This document shows, piece after piece, positions 30,215 through 43,300 of a stretch of DNA of 64,000 nucleotides; within the stretch, counting starts at the first letter, position 1; every line of letters starts with the position of its first letter. Where the stretch lies: positions 7,886,205 to 7,950,204 of the forward strand of contig OX422187.1 in the NCBI GenBank assembly GCA_949130485.1, in the 5' to 3' direction. A program made the position numbers and the translations under genes. The notes beneath the pieces were generated by a model. That model saw nothing but the letters and a program-made list of their open reading frames with translations. It searched no databases and had not been told where the DNA came from. This stretch comes from Agelas oroides. Taxonomy: Eukaryota; Porifera; Demospongiae; Agelasida; Agelasidae.

Positions 30215-30397
30215 TGTAACTCTGATTCTGTTTGCACTTTGACTTTTATCAGATAATTGATCTGATTGTATTTTGGACTCGTGCACGTGTAGATATATTA
30301 GCTGTGTGTTCTCATTTTTGATCTCTCAGTTTGACTGTATGCTAAGTTGAGACATTTGTTGCGTATCAACTACAGAGTAACTCGGGCAAGTGTTACA
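30215..30397 (+). repeat. 5' LTR of Gypsy element
   Basis: 183 bp, starting TGTAACTC and ending GTGTTACA, short for the group. It differs from the 3' LTR at three positions (around 30271, 30308 and 30353). Confidence 0.95.
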
Positions 30398-30398
30398 T

Positions 30399-30418
30399 TT
30401 GGGGGCTTGTCCGGGATC
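30399..30418 (+). promoter_or_regulatory. Primer-binding site, tRNA-Pro type
   Basis: The sequence TGGGGGCTTGTCCGGGAT starts two bases after the LTR. It matches the well-known proline tRNA primer site of gammaretroviruses except for one C-to-T change, which a G:U pair would tolerate. Confidence 0.75.
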
Positions 30419-30476
30419 CCTACCGCGACTCCTCGCAGCCAAAGATAAGCCCGACAGCTGGACCTGTGAAGTTGAG

Positions 30477-31043
30477 ATGAGCCAGACGGAAGTTTTGCGA
30501 ACTCAGATAGATAACCTCCGCCTTGAAGTGCAGAGACTAGGAGTCGAAAATGCTCGCCTAAGAGAGGAGCGGCCTGAGGCGGCATCGGAGATCGATTGGG
30601 AAAGTCGGTACCTCGGAGAGACGGGAAGCCTAGCCGCTGAAATCCAAGAGCTACGACAGCTGTTGCACGCCAGCCAAGAGAGCGAAGCGAAAGTGGTTGG
30701 TGAAGCGGAGGCGATGAAAGGGGAACTCGAGAAACTAAAAAGTCGAGATGAAGACTCGAAGATCGAACGACTAGAGAATGAGATTCAGCAGTTGACCGAG
30801 CGCTCTCAGGTAGCAGAGGCGAACTGCGAAGAGCTGTCAGAGCAGTTGGAGCGGGCGAAAGATCGAGCAGAACTCGATTACTACCGAAAGCTGGAGATGG
30901 AGCGGTCCAAGTGGGAAAAGAGAGAGCTGCGATTGGTCGAACAGCTTCGTGAAGCTCAACGACGATCTGAGGACAGTGACGTCGATGAGGACTCGTACGG
31001 TCCGTTTCGAGACGTCTGCACCCCAGAATCAGCCAAGCAGTGA
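30477..31043 (+). pseudogene. Gypsy gag, N-terminal coiled-coil part
   Basis: From ATG 30477, about 188 codons, almost wholly charged heptad sequence (VLRTQIDNLRLEVQRLGVEN, then Glu/Lys-rich), a long coiled coil. The frame ends TGA 31041-31043, while another frame, open across 30949-31278, carries on with a Ser/Thr-rich linker. A one-base change in about 30990-31040 accounts for the switch. A coiled-coil extension is unusual in Gypsy gag and may aid particle assembly (inference). Confidence 0.65.
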
Positions 31044-33072
31044 GACCGAGAGTAGTAGCGGTTCGTCGATTGAGAGCACGGGTGCGATCGAGAGTACGAG
31101 TGCGATCACGAGACCTGATTCGTCGGACGAACGGTCAGCGAGTACGACCGGCCCGGCTACTGTGTACGCTGCTCCAGAGGCATGCCCGTCAGCAGCGCTG
31201 CTTGCACATCAGCTACCACCAATTAGTAAGTACAGTGGTGAAGATATATCAGAGGGTGGGGAGTCTTTCCAAGATTGAATTGACCAATTAGAAATGGTTG
31301 CCTCCATCAGCAACTGGGATGAGCGAACCAAGCTTGTCAATCTGACAACAAGATTAAGGGGGCAGGCTTATGCATTCTATAAGTCATGCTCTGTGCAACA
31401 GCGGGGGAACTACACCACTTTAGTGGCCGAGCTCACCAAGAGATTTACACCAGTCCGGTTGAAGGCAGTCCAGAGCGGTCTGTTCCATGAGAGGAAGCAA
31501 AAAGTTCCCAGTAAAAGTGTGGACACTTATGCCCAAGGGTTGCGACGATTGTTCTACCTCGCTTATCCGCAAGCTCAACAAGGGACCCAAGATGCAGAAG
31601 ATATGGGCCGGTCTGTGTTGTGCTGTCAGTTTGTGACTGGGTTACGACAGGAGATCAAGCTGAAGTTGGCCGGAGTAGAGGGAACATTCGACCAGCTATT
31701 AGCTAGAGCTAGACTGGAAGAAGCAAAGCTGAGAGACCTGGCTGACCACATGCCTAAGGCTTTCCCAAAGAAACCCTCTTTCCCCCTAAAAGGTGCAGGA
31801 GTTGAGAGGTCACGTACCTCAAATGCAAGTGAACAACCACGTAAAACAGGATTGAGATGTTTCAACTGTCATGGCACTGGACATTTTGCCAAAAATTGCC
31901 CATTGCGTGGACAAGTTGCCCCAGAAGAGTCTCGTGGTCGATCAGCTGTGAGAAATACACAGCAGAAATCAGCAACAATGAAAAACATTGTGGTAAACAG
32001 TGAGCAGGAAGAGAAGGCTGAACCAAAGAACAAACATGAGAGGGTGATGGAACTTCGCCATGCTCTACAGGAGGCTGAGTTGGAGGAATCCCTGTCTCAG
32101 GTTGCAGCCACCATGCATGTCTTGACCGGAAAGGATAGAGATGGGTTGAGTCTGGGACCCACGCCAACAGTTGAGATGTCGTTCGAGGGAGTTCCCACCC
32201 GTGCTTTGCTTGACACCGGGTCCCCCGTGACCATTGTCTCATTGAGCTTTGTCCTACAAGCTCTAGCTAAACAGAGGAAGGAGGGCCAGACTCCAACAGA
32301 GTGGGAGCAGGAGGTCAAGGCGCGGCTGAGTCCTCCAAAACTCACACTACAGAACTACGGAGGAGGTGATCTAGACATCATTCGACAGATGACAGCTAAC
32401 ATATCCAGAGAGAAGTACGCCTGCAATGCAACGGTGCTGGTGCAGAAAGATGCCCCTCTGGATCTTCTCTTGGGAACTGACCTGCATGCATCACTGGGTT
32501 TCCTTCTGTTGGAGACAGGAAGCAATGGGAGAGCACTGGACTTGTTACAGGACAAGGAGTGGGAGGTCTCAGAACTCAGCACTGCCGAACAGCTGAAGGA
32601 CTGTCACAAGGAAACCACACCAGAATCAGCCATTAGTGAGGAGACACCCCAGCCAGCAGTTGTGCGACTGATCACAGCTGTCCGGCTACCTGCAAGACAT
32701 GGAAAACTTGTGCGTGCTCAAGCAAGCAATTTTCCAGGGGACTCAGTTGCTCTGTTTGAACCCACTGGTGACCAGCTACAAAAGAGGGGATTAATGATTG
32801 AGGAGGCCACTACACAGCCAGACAATCAGCAACACATCACCTTGATTGTTCGAAATAACAGTCTGGAGTCTGTGAGTCTGCAGGAAGGAGAAGTCCTAGG
32901 CTGTCTCCAGCCGGTGACACTCGTACCAACCTCTGAGGCAGTAAACAAGGAGTACTGCACCACCCTGGATGGACTTGTTGGAAGTCTGCGCCCCACCAAT
33001 CTGACTGTTAGTGACTGCAGTCAAGATGACAATGCCTACAGTGAGAGACCAACAACTCCTGGACACCGTTGA
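31044..33072 (+). pseudogene. Gypsy gag capsid, zinc knuckle and protease
   Basis: The Ser-rich linker leads to LPPISKYSGEDISEGGESF, where a TGA (31276-31278) interrupts. The frame then continues through a capsid-like helical region (WDERTKLVNLTTRLRGQAY, LTKRFTP, LRRLFYLAYP), the zinc knuckle CFNCHGTGHFAKNC (31859-31900) and the protease motif ALLDTGSPVTIV (32203-32238). It ends at TGA 33070-33072, overlapping the pol frame by about 60 bases in the +1 frame. Such an overlap suggests pol is made by ribosomal frameshifting, though I see no definite slippery site. Confidence 0.8.
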
Positions 33073-34864
33073 TTGGGATGCCCCTGAAGTCACTGAAGAT
33101 GAACGTCAGCAGTTAAAGGGTGTTCTACTGAAATATGCAGATGTGTTTGCACTCGCCCCAACAGAACTTGGCTCGACTGACTATGTCTACCACACCATCG
33201 ACACTGGGGACAGTTCTCCATGTCGTCAACAAGCCAGGAGGATTCCATTTGCCCTGCGCACGCAAGTGGATGGAATGGTGTCTGATATGCTCAAACAAGG
33301 TGTCATTCGACCTTCTTGGAGTCCATGGGCAAGCCCAGTTGTGTTAGTTGCCAAAAAGGATGGCACTACTCGATTTTGCGTCGATTATCGTCGGCTCAAC
33401 TCAATCACAAAGATGGATGTGTTCCCCCTACCAAGAGTGGATGACTCCCTGGACCTACTGGCAAAGTCTAAATACTTCACAACCCTAGATCTTTCCTCGG
33501 GTTACTGGCAAGTGAAACTCGCACCACAGTCTATTGAAAAGACAGCCTTTGTGACTCATGCCGGGTTGTTTGAGTTTATAGTCATGCCATTCGGGCTGTG
33601 TAACGCCCCTGCGACGTTCCAGCGGTTAATGGAAGCGGTGCTGGCCGGTTTGACCAGAGATATCTGTATGGACTATATGGACGATATTCTGGTCATGGGG
33701 GCCACATTTGAAGAACACCTTCAGAACTTGGAACAAGTGTTTAGCCGTCTACAAGAGGCAAATCTCCGGTTGAAGCCATCCAAGTGTCATATGGCCAAGA
33801 AAGAAGTGGAGTATCTTGGGTATGTTGTGTCTGAGCGAGGCATCTCGGCTGACCCAAAGAAGGTACTGGCTGTGAAGAATTTCCCAACACCGGTTGACCT
33901 GAAGCACCTGCGTTCATTTCTGGGACTTGCCTCGTATTATAGAAGGTTTATACCAAACTTTTCGAAAGTGGCCAACCCTCTGTTCGCACTGACTCGAAAA
34001 GGTGTAAAGTTCCTCTGGAGTCCTCCTTGCCAAGAGGCGTTTGAGAGACTGAAAACACTTCTGATTGAGGCACCACTTCTCGCCTTCCCCAACTTTGATC
34101 GAGATTTTGTGTTAGAGACGGATGCTTCGGGTGTTGGTCTTGGGGCGGTTCTGGCTCAAGTACAAGAGGACGGTACAACGAGGCCGATCGCCTATGCCAG
34201 CCGTACCCTTCAGAAACATGAGTGCAATTATGGAATTACGGAGCTTGAGGCACTTGGTGTGGTATGGGCTGTTAAACACTTCCGGCCCTATTTGTATGCT
34301 CATTCCTGTGACGTGTACACTGACCACGAAGCTTTAAAGGCGCTCTTGAATACTCCCCATCCCTCTGGAAAGTTAGCAAGGTGGGGTATGGCATTGCAAG
34401 AACTGGATCTCCATATCCACTATCGACCGGGAAAGAGGAATGCTAATGCCGATGCACTTTCTCGGACATTGAGCGAGTCAGTTGCTCTCGCTGAACCATC
34501 TGAACCCCCTGTAGTTTTGGCAGCCATTCGACCAGGAGAGGATTCAGCAAAGGGCGGGGACGACTGTCTGGAGAAGAGGCAGCGTCAGGACCCTGAGCTC
34601 ACAATGATAATGGAGTACCTCCAAGCTGGAACTATGCCAAAAGATTCTAAGAAGGCGCGGGAGCTCATCCTAACTCAGTCCCAGTATGAAGTTGTGGGTG
34701 GAGTGCTTTATCACGTGGAACCTGACAAGACTCTCAGGATAATCCCGCCTGCTGGAGATCGAAAGCAGATTTTTGAAGAAGCACATGCAGGAACCTTTGG
34801 AGGCCATCTTAGAGAGGCAAAAATTCATGGACAGTTGTCAAAACACTACTGGTGCATGGCCTAG
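33011..34864 (+). pseudogene. Gypsy pol: reverse transcriptase and RNase H
   Basis: RT: RPSWSPWASPVVLVAKKDG, CVDYRRLN, TLDLSSGYWQVKL (motif A), MPFGLCNAPATFQR (B), MDYMDDILVM (C). RNase H: LETDASGVGLGAVLAQ, NYGITELEALGVVWAVKHF, YTDHEALKAL, YRPGKRNANADALSR. This domain pair is complete and in one frame. After the start of the integrase zinc-binding region (HAGTFGGHLR) the frame runs into a TAG at 34862-34864, caused by a four-base excess around 34853-34858. Confidence 0.9.
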
Positions 34865-35944
34865 AATGCGGGCGGACATCACAAGCTGGTGCTGGGCATG
34901 CCTGACGTGTGCTACCCGACATGTTGGACAAGCAGTAAAACCTCCTCTTTCACCAATTCCGGTGGCCGGCCCTTTTGATCGAGTCGGAGTGGACGTGATC
35001 AAGTTTCCAATGAGCTCAGCTGGAAACCAGTATGCCGTGGTATTTATGGATTATCTGACGAAATGGCCGGAGGTTTTTGCCACTTCTGATCAAACTGCAC
35101 TCACAGTTGCTCGTCTGTTGGTGGAGCAGGTCATTAGTCGGCACGGTGTGCCTGCAGAGCTACTATCTGACCGGGGAAAGGCATTTCTGTCAAAATTGCT
35201 GCACGAAGTGTATGACCTCATGGGTATGAAGAAAGTGAACACAACGGCGTACCATCCACAAACGGACGGTCTCGTAGAGAGATTTAATCGTACACTGACA
35301 AGTATGCTGGCCAAGACAGTAAAGAAGGATGGAAGTGACTGGGACAAACATCTGCCCTATGTTTTATATGCGTATAGGACCAGTGCGCAAGAGTCTACAA
35401 AAGAGTCCCCTTTCTTTCTACTGTACGGAAGGGACTCTAGGCTACCAACAGACCAAGCTCTATCTCCACAGCCACCTCGTGATGTAATTGATGTGGACAC
35501 ATACAAGTCAGAGGTTTCTCAGGGCCTGTCTGCTGCATGGAAAATGGCACGTGAGCAAGTACAGAAAGCTCAACGTCGGCAGAAGACCCAGCATGACCGT
35601 CATGCTCGAGACCCTGGATTTCGTGTTGGTGATCGTGTATTTGTTCTGATGCCAGCTAAGCGGCTGGGAAAAGCTCATAAGTTTGCAAGACCATTTGGCG
35701 GTCCGTACCGAATTGTGGCCATGTGTGAGAATGGTGCAGAGGTCAAGCTAATTGACAAACCCCAATCAGACGCAATCCGAGTGGCCTTGAATCGGGTCCG
35801 ACGCTGTCCAGTTGAAATTCCTGATAGTGAAAGTCCAGACAAAGACTCCAGTTCAAATGTTGAAACGCCGCCCCTCAATCGAGTTGCAACCGCAGACCAA
35901 GCTCAGAGCGGAGTTTGGCAGAATCGTCTTCGGCCCCGGAAATG
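34858..35944 (+). pseudogene. Gypsy integrase, C-terminal to the frame break
   Basis: CWACLTCATRH gives the Cys pair of the HHCC zinc domain. The core has GVDVIKFP (first Asp), LSDRGKAF (second Asp), AYHPQTDGLVERFNR (Glu). Then come VLYAYRTS and the GPY/F module (RVGDRVFVLMPAKR, ARPFGGPYRIV). No chromodomain is visible. Ends TGA 35943-35945. Confidence 0.9.
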
Positions 35945-35964
35945 ACCAAGCGAGGACGCTGGTT

Positions 35965-35979
35965 TTAGGGGCGGGGAAA
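35965..35979 (+). promoter_or_regulatory. Polypurine tract
   Basis: TTAGGGGCGGGGAAA lies directly before the 3' LTR, the usual place for plus-strand priming in LTR elements. Confidence 0.75.
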
Positions 35980-36162
35980 TGTAACTCTGATTCTGTTTGC
36001 ACTTTGACTTTTATCAGATAATTGATCTGATTGTACTTTGGACTCGTGCACGTGTAGATATATTAGCGGTGTGTTCTCATTTTTGATCTCTCAGTTTGAC
36101 TGTATGCTAAGTTCAGACATTTGTTGCGTATCAACTACAGAGTAACTCGGGCAAGTGTTACA
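35980..36162 (+). repeat. 3' LTR of Gypsy element
   Basis: 183 bp, followed by AAAG (36163-36166), matching the AAAG before the 5' LTR. Confidence 0.95.
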
Positions 36163-36519
36163 AAAGTAACAGTTTAGCATATTCCTGTAACTATAGCTGT
36201 TTGTACCTGCATGTTCTCAGTCAGGTCTGTATTACCTGTGGCTGTACAACAGAAAGCTAATTTTAGCCATAGTTCTATATGCTTTATTCACTACCCAGGT
36301 GTTGTACACTTGATGTTATACTTCACAGTCGTTTAATAGCTACCTTTTACTTGCTTCATGTCACTTTAGTCTCGCAGTTCAGACTGTCTACGGCCACTCC
36401 TCCAACCACGGCGCCCGCATGAGCTCAACTCCCAACGGACATATATTGGACAACAAAGGGTTAATTTTGTCGAGGGTAACCTTCTCTCTCTAATGGCTAG
36501 TATGTCACCCACCCATCTT

Positions 36520-36830
36520 CGGTGTCAATAGTAAGTTCGTCCCTGTTCGTGGCTTGTTTTGCCACCGACCAGTGTCAATAGTCAGTTTGTGGCTTTATTG
36601 CCACCAGTCCGGTGGCAATAGCCATTCAGTGGCGGTAATCGCCACCGTTTATCCGGTGGTGGCAACAGCCACGGCCTTTTTTTTCCCTCAAAATATGACC
36701 CCCCTCCCCCTTCCTCATAACATCATGCATACTGTCGACTGTTGATCAGACACAGCCCTCAAATATTGCCACACAATCTGAAGCTCTGAGTGAAACGTCC
36801 TCAAGTAATAGCCATGGCTAGTGTAGGAAG
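36520..36830. repeat. GTGGCAATAGCC repeat region and element A fragment
   Basis: At 36530-36680 short inverted and direct units (GTGTCAATAG, GGTGGCAATAGCC, CGCCACCG) alternate and could fold into several hairpins. From about 36700 the sequence follows the interior of element A (8087-8210): CTCATAACATCATGCATACT, CTGAAGCTCTGAGTGAAA. Copy 2 also has ATTGCCACCA units nearby, so both parts belong to one family. Confidence 0.6.
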
Positions 36831-37365
36831 CAGACGACAGTCATTTAGCTATGGCACTAAGGCTTTTTGTATTCCATGACTTGTTTTCAGCACTGACAGG
36901 TGAAGCTGGGCACACTACTGTCAGGCAGTTCCAGCGTCCGTCATCACATTGTGGTTACTTGCCGAGAAGTAGAGTATATACCAAGCGGTGAAAATGCACA
37001 GAAAAAAACTGGTGTGCTATTTGGGTAAAACTGGTGTGCCAAATAAGCACAGAGTGTGCTATTGTATATCTTTAACACACTAAACGGTCAAATCCAGCAC
37101 TGCAGTGTGCTAAAATGGCATGTTCTGCTGTGCTACATAACATATTAGCACATGCAAGCACTAATTTCCCTATTAGCACCCTCGGTTTGACACACCACAT
37201 GTGCTAGTTCCTCATCACCAAAACTGGATGACACACCACGTGTGCCAGTTTCTCATCATGATCAGCACACTAACACAACAACTGCATGGGACACACTTGT
37301 GATAGTTTGTGTATATGATCAGACTCTGATGCTTGTCATGCAATGGAAATATTGGTATAACATGT

Positions 37366-40300
37366 GATTGATTGTGATTGTACACACCAAATGGAACTGT
37401 TTGATACCCATTTTGTATAGTTTGGTCAAGTATTAGCTGTTTCGGGCCTGAAATTGTTAGTTACAAGTACCCGATATGTACAAGTGGTAAAATAACCGTA
37501 CCTAGACTCTTTTTGAACCACTCATACCAAAATGAAAACAAACATCAGATTATGAATGTACACATCAAATGGAACTGTTTGATACCCATTTTGTATAGTT
37601 TGGTCAAGTATTAGCTGCTTCAGGGATGATATTGTTAGTTACAACTAACCGATACGTTGGTAAAACCACAACTGTACCCAGACAATTTTCAGAACACTTA
37701 CTCCAAAATGAAAACAAACATCAGATTATGAATGTACACACCAAATGGAACTGTTTGATACCCATTTTGTCTGGCTTGATCAAGTATTGTCTGTTTCAGG
37801 GATGATATTGCTAGTTACACGTAACCGATATGTACAAGTGGTAAAACCACAACCGTACCCAGACAATTTTCAGAACACTTACTCCAAAATGAAAAAAAAC
37901 ATCAGATTATGAATGTACACATCAAATGGAACTGTTTGATACCCATTTTGTATAGTTTGCTCAAGTATTAGCTGTTTCGGGCCTGAAATTGTTAGTTACA
38001 ACTAACCGATACGTTGGTAAAACCACAACCGTACCCAGACAATTTTCAGAACACTTACTCCAAAATGAAAAAAACATCAGATTATGAATGTACACACCAA
38101 ATGGAACTGTTTGATACCCATTTTGTCTGGCTTGGTCAAGTACTGTCTGTTTCAGGGATGATATTGTTAGTTACAAGTAACTGATATGTACAAGTGGTAA
38201 AACCACAACCGTACCCAGACAATTTTCAGAACACTTACTCCAAAATGAAAACAAACATCAGATTATGAATGTACACATCAAATGGAACTGTTTGATACCC
38301 ATTTTGTCTGGCTTGATCAAGTATTGTCTGTTTCAGGGATGATATTGTTAGTTACACGTAACCGATATGTACAAGTGGTAAAACCACAACCGTACCCAGA
38401 CAATTTTCAGAACACTTACTCCAAAATGAAAACAAACATCAGATTATGAATGTACACATCAAATGGAACTGTTTGATATCCATTTTGTATAGTTTGCTCA
38501 AGTATTAGCTGTTTCGGGCCTGAAATTGTTAGTTACAACTAACCGATACGTTGGTAAAACCACAACCGTACCCAGACAATTTTCAGAACACTTACTCCAA
38601 ATTGAAAACAAACATCAGATTATGAATGTACACACCAAATGGAACTGTTTGATACCCATTTTGTCTGGCTTGATCAAGTATTGTCTGTTTCAGGGATGAT
38701 ATTGTTAGTTACACGTAACCGATATGTACAAGTGGTAAAACCACAACCGTACCCAGACAATTTTCAGAACACTTACTCCAAAATGAAAACAAACATCAGA
38801 TTATGAATGTACACACCAAATGGAACTGTTTGATACCCATTTTGTCTGGTTTGGTCAAGTATTGTCTGTTTCAGGGATGATATTGTTAGTTACAAGTAAC
38901 CGATATGTACAAGTGGTAAAACTACAACCGTACCCAGACTCTTTTTGAACCACTTATACCAAAGTGAAAACAAACATCAGATTATGAATGTACACATCAA
39001 ATGGAACTGTTTGATACCCATTTGGTATAGTTTGGTCAAGTATTAGCTGTTTCAGGCCTGAAATTGTTAGTTACAACTAACCGATACGTTGGTAAAACCA
39101 CAACCGTACCCAGACAATTTTCAGAACACTTACTCCAAAATGAAAAAAAACATCAGATTATGAATGTACACACCAAATTGAACTGTTTGATACCCATTTT
39201 GTCTGGCTTGGTCAAGTACTGTCTGTTTCAGGGATGATATTGTTAGTTACAAGTAACCGATATGTACAAGTGGTAAAACCACAACCGTACCCAGACAATT
39301 TTCAGAACACTTACTCCAAATTGAAAACAAACATCAGATTATGAATGTACACACCAAATGGAACTGTTTGATACCCATTTTGTCTGGCTTGATCAAGTAT
39401 TGTCTGTTTCAGGGATGATATTGTTAGTTACACGTAACCGATATGTACAAGTGGTAAAACCACAACCGTACCCAGACAATTTTCAGAACACTTACTCCAA
39501 AATGAAAACAAACATCAGATTATGAATGTACACATCAAATGGAACTGTTTGATACCCATTTTGTATAGTTTGCTCAAGTATTAGCTGTTTCAGGCCTGAA
39601 ATTGTTAGTTACAACTAACCGATACGTTGGTAAAACCACAACCGTACCCAGACAATTTTCAGAACACTTACTCCAAAATGAAAACAAACATCAGATTATG
39701 AATGTACACACCAAATGGAACTGTTTGATACCCATTTTGTCTGGTTTGGTCAAGTATTGTCTGTTTCAGGGATGATATTGTTAGTTAAAGTAACCGATAT
39801 GTACAAGTGGTAAAACCACAAACGTACCCAGACAATTTTCAGAACACTTACTCCAAATTGAAAACAAACATCAGATTATGAATGTACACACCAAATGGAA
39901 CTGTTTGATACCCATTTTGTCTGGCTTGATCAAGTATTGTCTGTTTCAGGGATGATATTGTTAGTTACACGTAACCGATATGTACAAGTGGTAAAAGCAC
40001 AACCGTACCCAGACTCTTTTTGAACCACTTATACCAAAGTGAAAACAAACATCAGATTATGAATGTACACATCAAATGGAACTGTTTGATACCCATTTGG
40101 TATAGTTTGGTCAAGTATTAGCTGTTTCAGGCCTGAAATTGTTAGTTACAACTAACCGATACGTTGGTAAAACCACAACCGTACCCAGACAATTTTCAGA
40201 ACACTTACTCCAAAATGAAAAAAAACATCAGATTATGAATGTACACACCAAATTGAACTGTTTGATACCCATTTTGTCTGGCTTGGTCAAGTACTGTCTG

Positions 40301-43300
40301 TTTCAGGGATGATATTGTTAGTTACAAGTAACCGATATGTACAAGTGGTAAAACCACAACCGTACCCAGACAATTTTCAGAACACTTACTCCAAATTGAA
40401 AACAAACATCAGATTATGAATGTACACATCAAATGGAACTGTTTGATACCCATTTTGTATAGTTTGCTCAAGTATTAGCTGTTTCAGGCCTGAAATTGTT
40501 AGTTACAACTAACCGATACGTTGGTAAAACCACAACCGTACCCAGACAATTTTCAGAACACTTACTCCAAAATGAAAACAAACATCAGAGTATGAATGTA
40601 CACACCAAATGGAACTGTTTGACACCCATTTTGTCTGGTTTGGTCAAGTATTGTCTGTTTCAGGGATGATATGGTTAGTTACAAGTAACCGATATGTACA
40701 AGTGGTAAAACCACAACCGCACCCAGACTCTTTTTGAACCACTTATACCAAAGTGAAAACAAACATCAGATTATGAATGTACACATCAAATGGAACTGTT
40801 TGATACCCATTTTGTATAGTTTGCTCAAGTATTGTCTGTTTCAGGGATGATATTGTTAGTTACAAGTAACCGATATGTACAAGTGGTAAAACCACAACCG
40901 TACCCAGACAATTTTCAGAACACTTATTCCAAATTGAAAACAAACATCAGATTATGAATGTACACACCAAATGGAACTGTTTGATACCCATTTTGTCTGG
41001 CTTGATCAAGTATTGTCTGTTTCAAGGATGATATTGTTAGTTACACGTAACCGATATGTACAAGTGGTAAAACCACAACCGTACCCAGACAATTTGCAGA
41101 ACACTTACTCCAAAATGAAAACAAACATCAGATTATGAATGTACACATCAAATGGAACTGTTTGATACCCATTTTGTATAGTTTGCTCAAGTATTAGCTG
41201 TTTCAGGCCTGAAATTGTTAGTTACAACTAACCGATACGTTGGTAAAACCACAACCGTACCCAGACAATTTTCAGAACACTTACTCCAAAATGAAAACAA
41301 ACATCAGAGTATGAATGTACACACCAAATGGAACTGTTTGACACCCATTTTGTCTGGTTTGGTCAAGTATTGTCTGTTTCAGGGATGATATGGTTAGTTA
41401 CAAGTAACCGATATGTACAAGTGGTAAAACCACAACCGCACCCAGACTCTTTTTGAACCACTTATACCAAAGTGAAAACAAACATCAGATTATGAATGTA
41501 CACATCAAATGGAACTGTTTGATACCCATTTTGTATAGTTTGCTCAAGTATTGTCTGTTTCAGGGATGATATTGTTAGTTACAAGTAACCGATATGTACA
41601 AGTGGTAAAACCACAACCGTACCCAGACAATTTTCAGAACACTTACTCCAAATTGAAAACAAACATCAGATTATGAATGTACACATCAAATGGAACTGTT
41701 TGATACCCATTTTGTCTGGTTTGGTCAAGTATTGTCTGTTTCAGGGATGATATTGTTAGTTACAAGTAACCGATATGTACAAGTGGTAAAACTACAACCG
41801 TACCCAGACTCTTTTTGAACCACTTATACCAAAGTGAAAACAAACATCAGATTATGAATGTACACATCAAATGGAACTGTTTGATACCCATTTGGTATAG
41901 TTTGGTCAAGTATTAGCTGTTTCAGGCCTGAAATTGTTAGTTACAACTAACCGATACGTTGGTAAAACCACAACCGTACCCAGACAATTTTCAGAACACT
42001 TACTCCAAAATGAAAAAAAACATCAGATTATGAATGTACACACCAAATTGAACTGTTTGATACCCATTTTGTCTGGCTTGGTCAAGTACTGTCTGTTTCA
42101 GGGATGATATTGTTAGTTACAAGTAACCGATATGTACAAGTGGTAAAACCACAACCGTACCCAGACAATTTTCAGAACACTTATTCCAAATTGAAAACAA
42201 ACATCAGATTATGAATGTACACACCAAATGGAACTGTTTGATACCCATTTTGTCTGGCTTGATCAAGTATTGTCTGTTTCAAGGATGATATTGTTAGTTA
42301 CACGTAACCGATATGTACAAGTGGTAAAACCACAACCGTACCCAGACAATTTGCAGAACACTTACTCCAAAATGAAAACAAACATCAGATTATGAATGTA
42401 CACATCAAATGGAACTGTTTGATACCCATTTTGTATAGTTTGCTCAAGTATTAGCTGTTTCAGGCCTGAAATTGTTAGTTACAACTAACCGATACGTTGG
42501 TAAAACCACAACCGTACCCAGACAATTTTCAGAACACTTACTCCAAAATGAAAACAAACATCAGATTATGAATGTACACACCAAATGGAACTGTTTGATA
42601 CCCATTTTGTCTGGTTTGGTCAAGTATTGTCTGTTTCAGGGATGATATGGTTAGTTACAAGTAACCGATATGTACAAGTGGTAAAACCACAACCGTACCC
42701 AGACTCTTTTTGAACCACTTATATCAAAGTGAAAACAAACATCAGATTATGAATGTACACATCAAATGGAACTGTTTGATACCCATTTGGTATAGTTTGG
42801 TCAAGTATTAGCTGTTTCGGGCCTGAAATTGTTAGTTACAACTAACCGATACGTTGGTAAAACCACAATCATACCCAGACAATTTTCAGAACACTTACTC
42901 CAAAATGAAAAAAAAACATCAGATTATGAATGTACACACCAAATGGAATGGTTTGATACCATTTTGTCTGGCTTGGTCAAGTATTGTCTGTTTCAGGGAT
43001 GATATTGTTAGTTACACGTAACCGATATGTACAAGTGGTAAAACTACAACCGTACCCAGACAATTTTCAGAACACTTACTCCAAAATGAAAACAAACATC
43101 AGATTATGAATGTACACATCAAATGGAACTGTTTGATACCCATTTTGTATAGTTTGGTCAAGTATTAGCTGTTCCAGGCTTGAAATTGTTAGTTACAAGT
43201 AACCGATATGTACAAGTGGTAAAATCACAACCGTACCCAGACTATTTTTGAACCACTCATACCAAAGTGAAAACAAACATCAGATTATGAATGTACACAT

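Larger units (their letters stand above)
30211..36166 (+). mobile_element. Ty3/Gypsy LTR retrotransposon, complete structure, coding region disabled
   Basis: Two 183-bp LTRs (30215-30397, 35980-36162), both beginning TGTAACTC and ending GTGTTACA, are flanked by AAAG on both sides. Order inside: primer-binding site, coiled-coil gag, capsid-like region, CCHC knuckle, aspartic protease, RT, RNase H, integrase (Ty3/Gypsy order), polypurine tract. I counted three differences between the LTRs (about 1.6%), so insertion is fairly recent on this window's scale. Three breaks in gag and pol (a gag frame change near 31000, a stop at 31276-31278, a frameshift near 34855) make this copy non-autonomous. 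Confidence 0.95.

Noticed and set aside
36554..36745. 63-codon frame in the GTGGCAATAG repeat region
   Set aside because: It results from short repeats and element A sequence.
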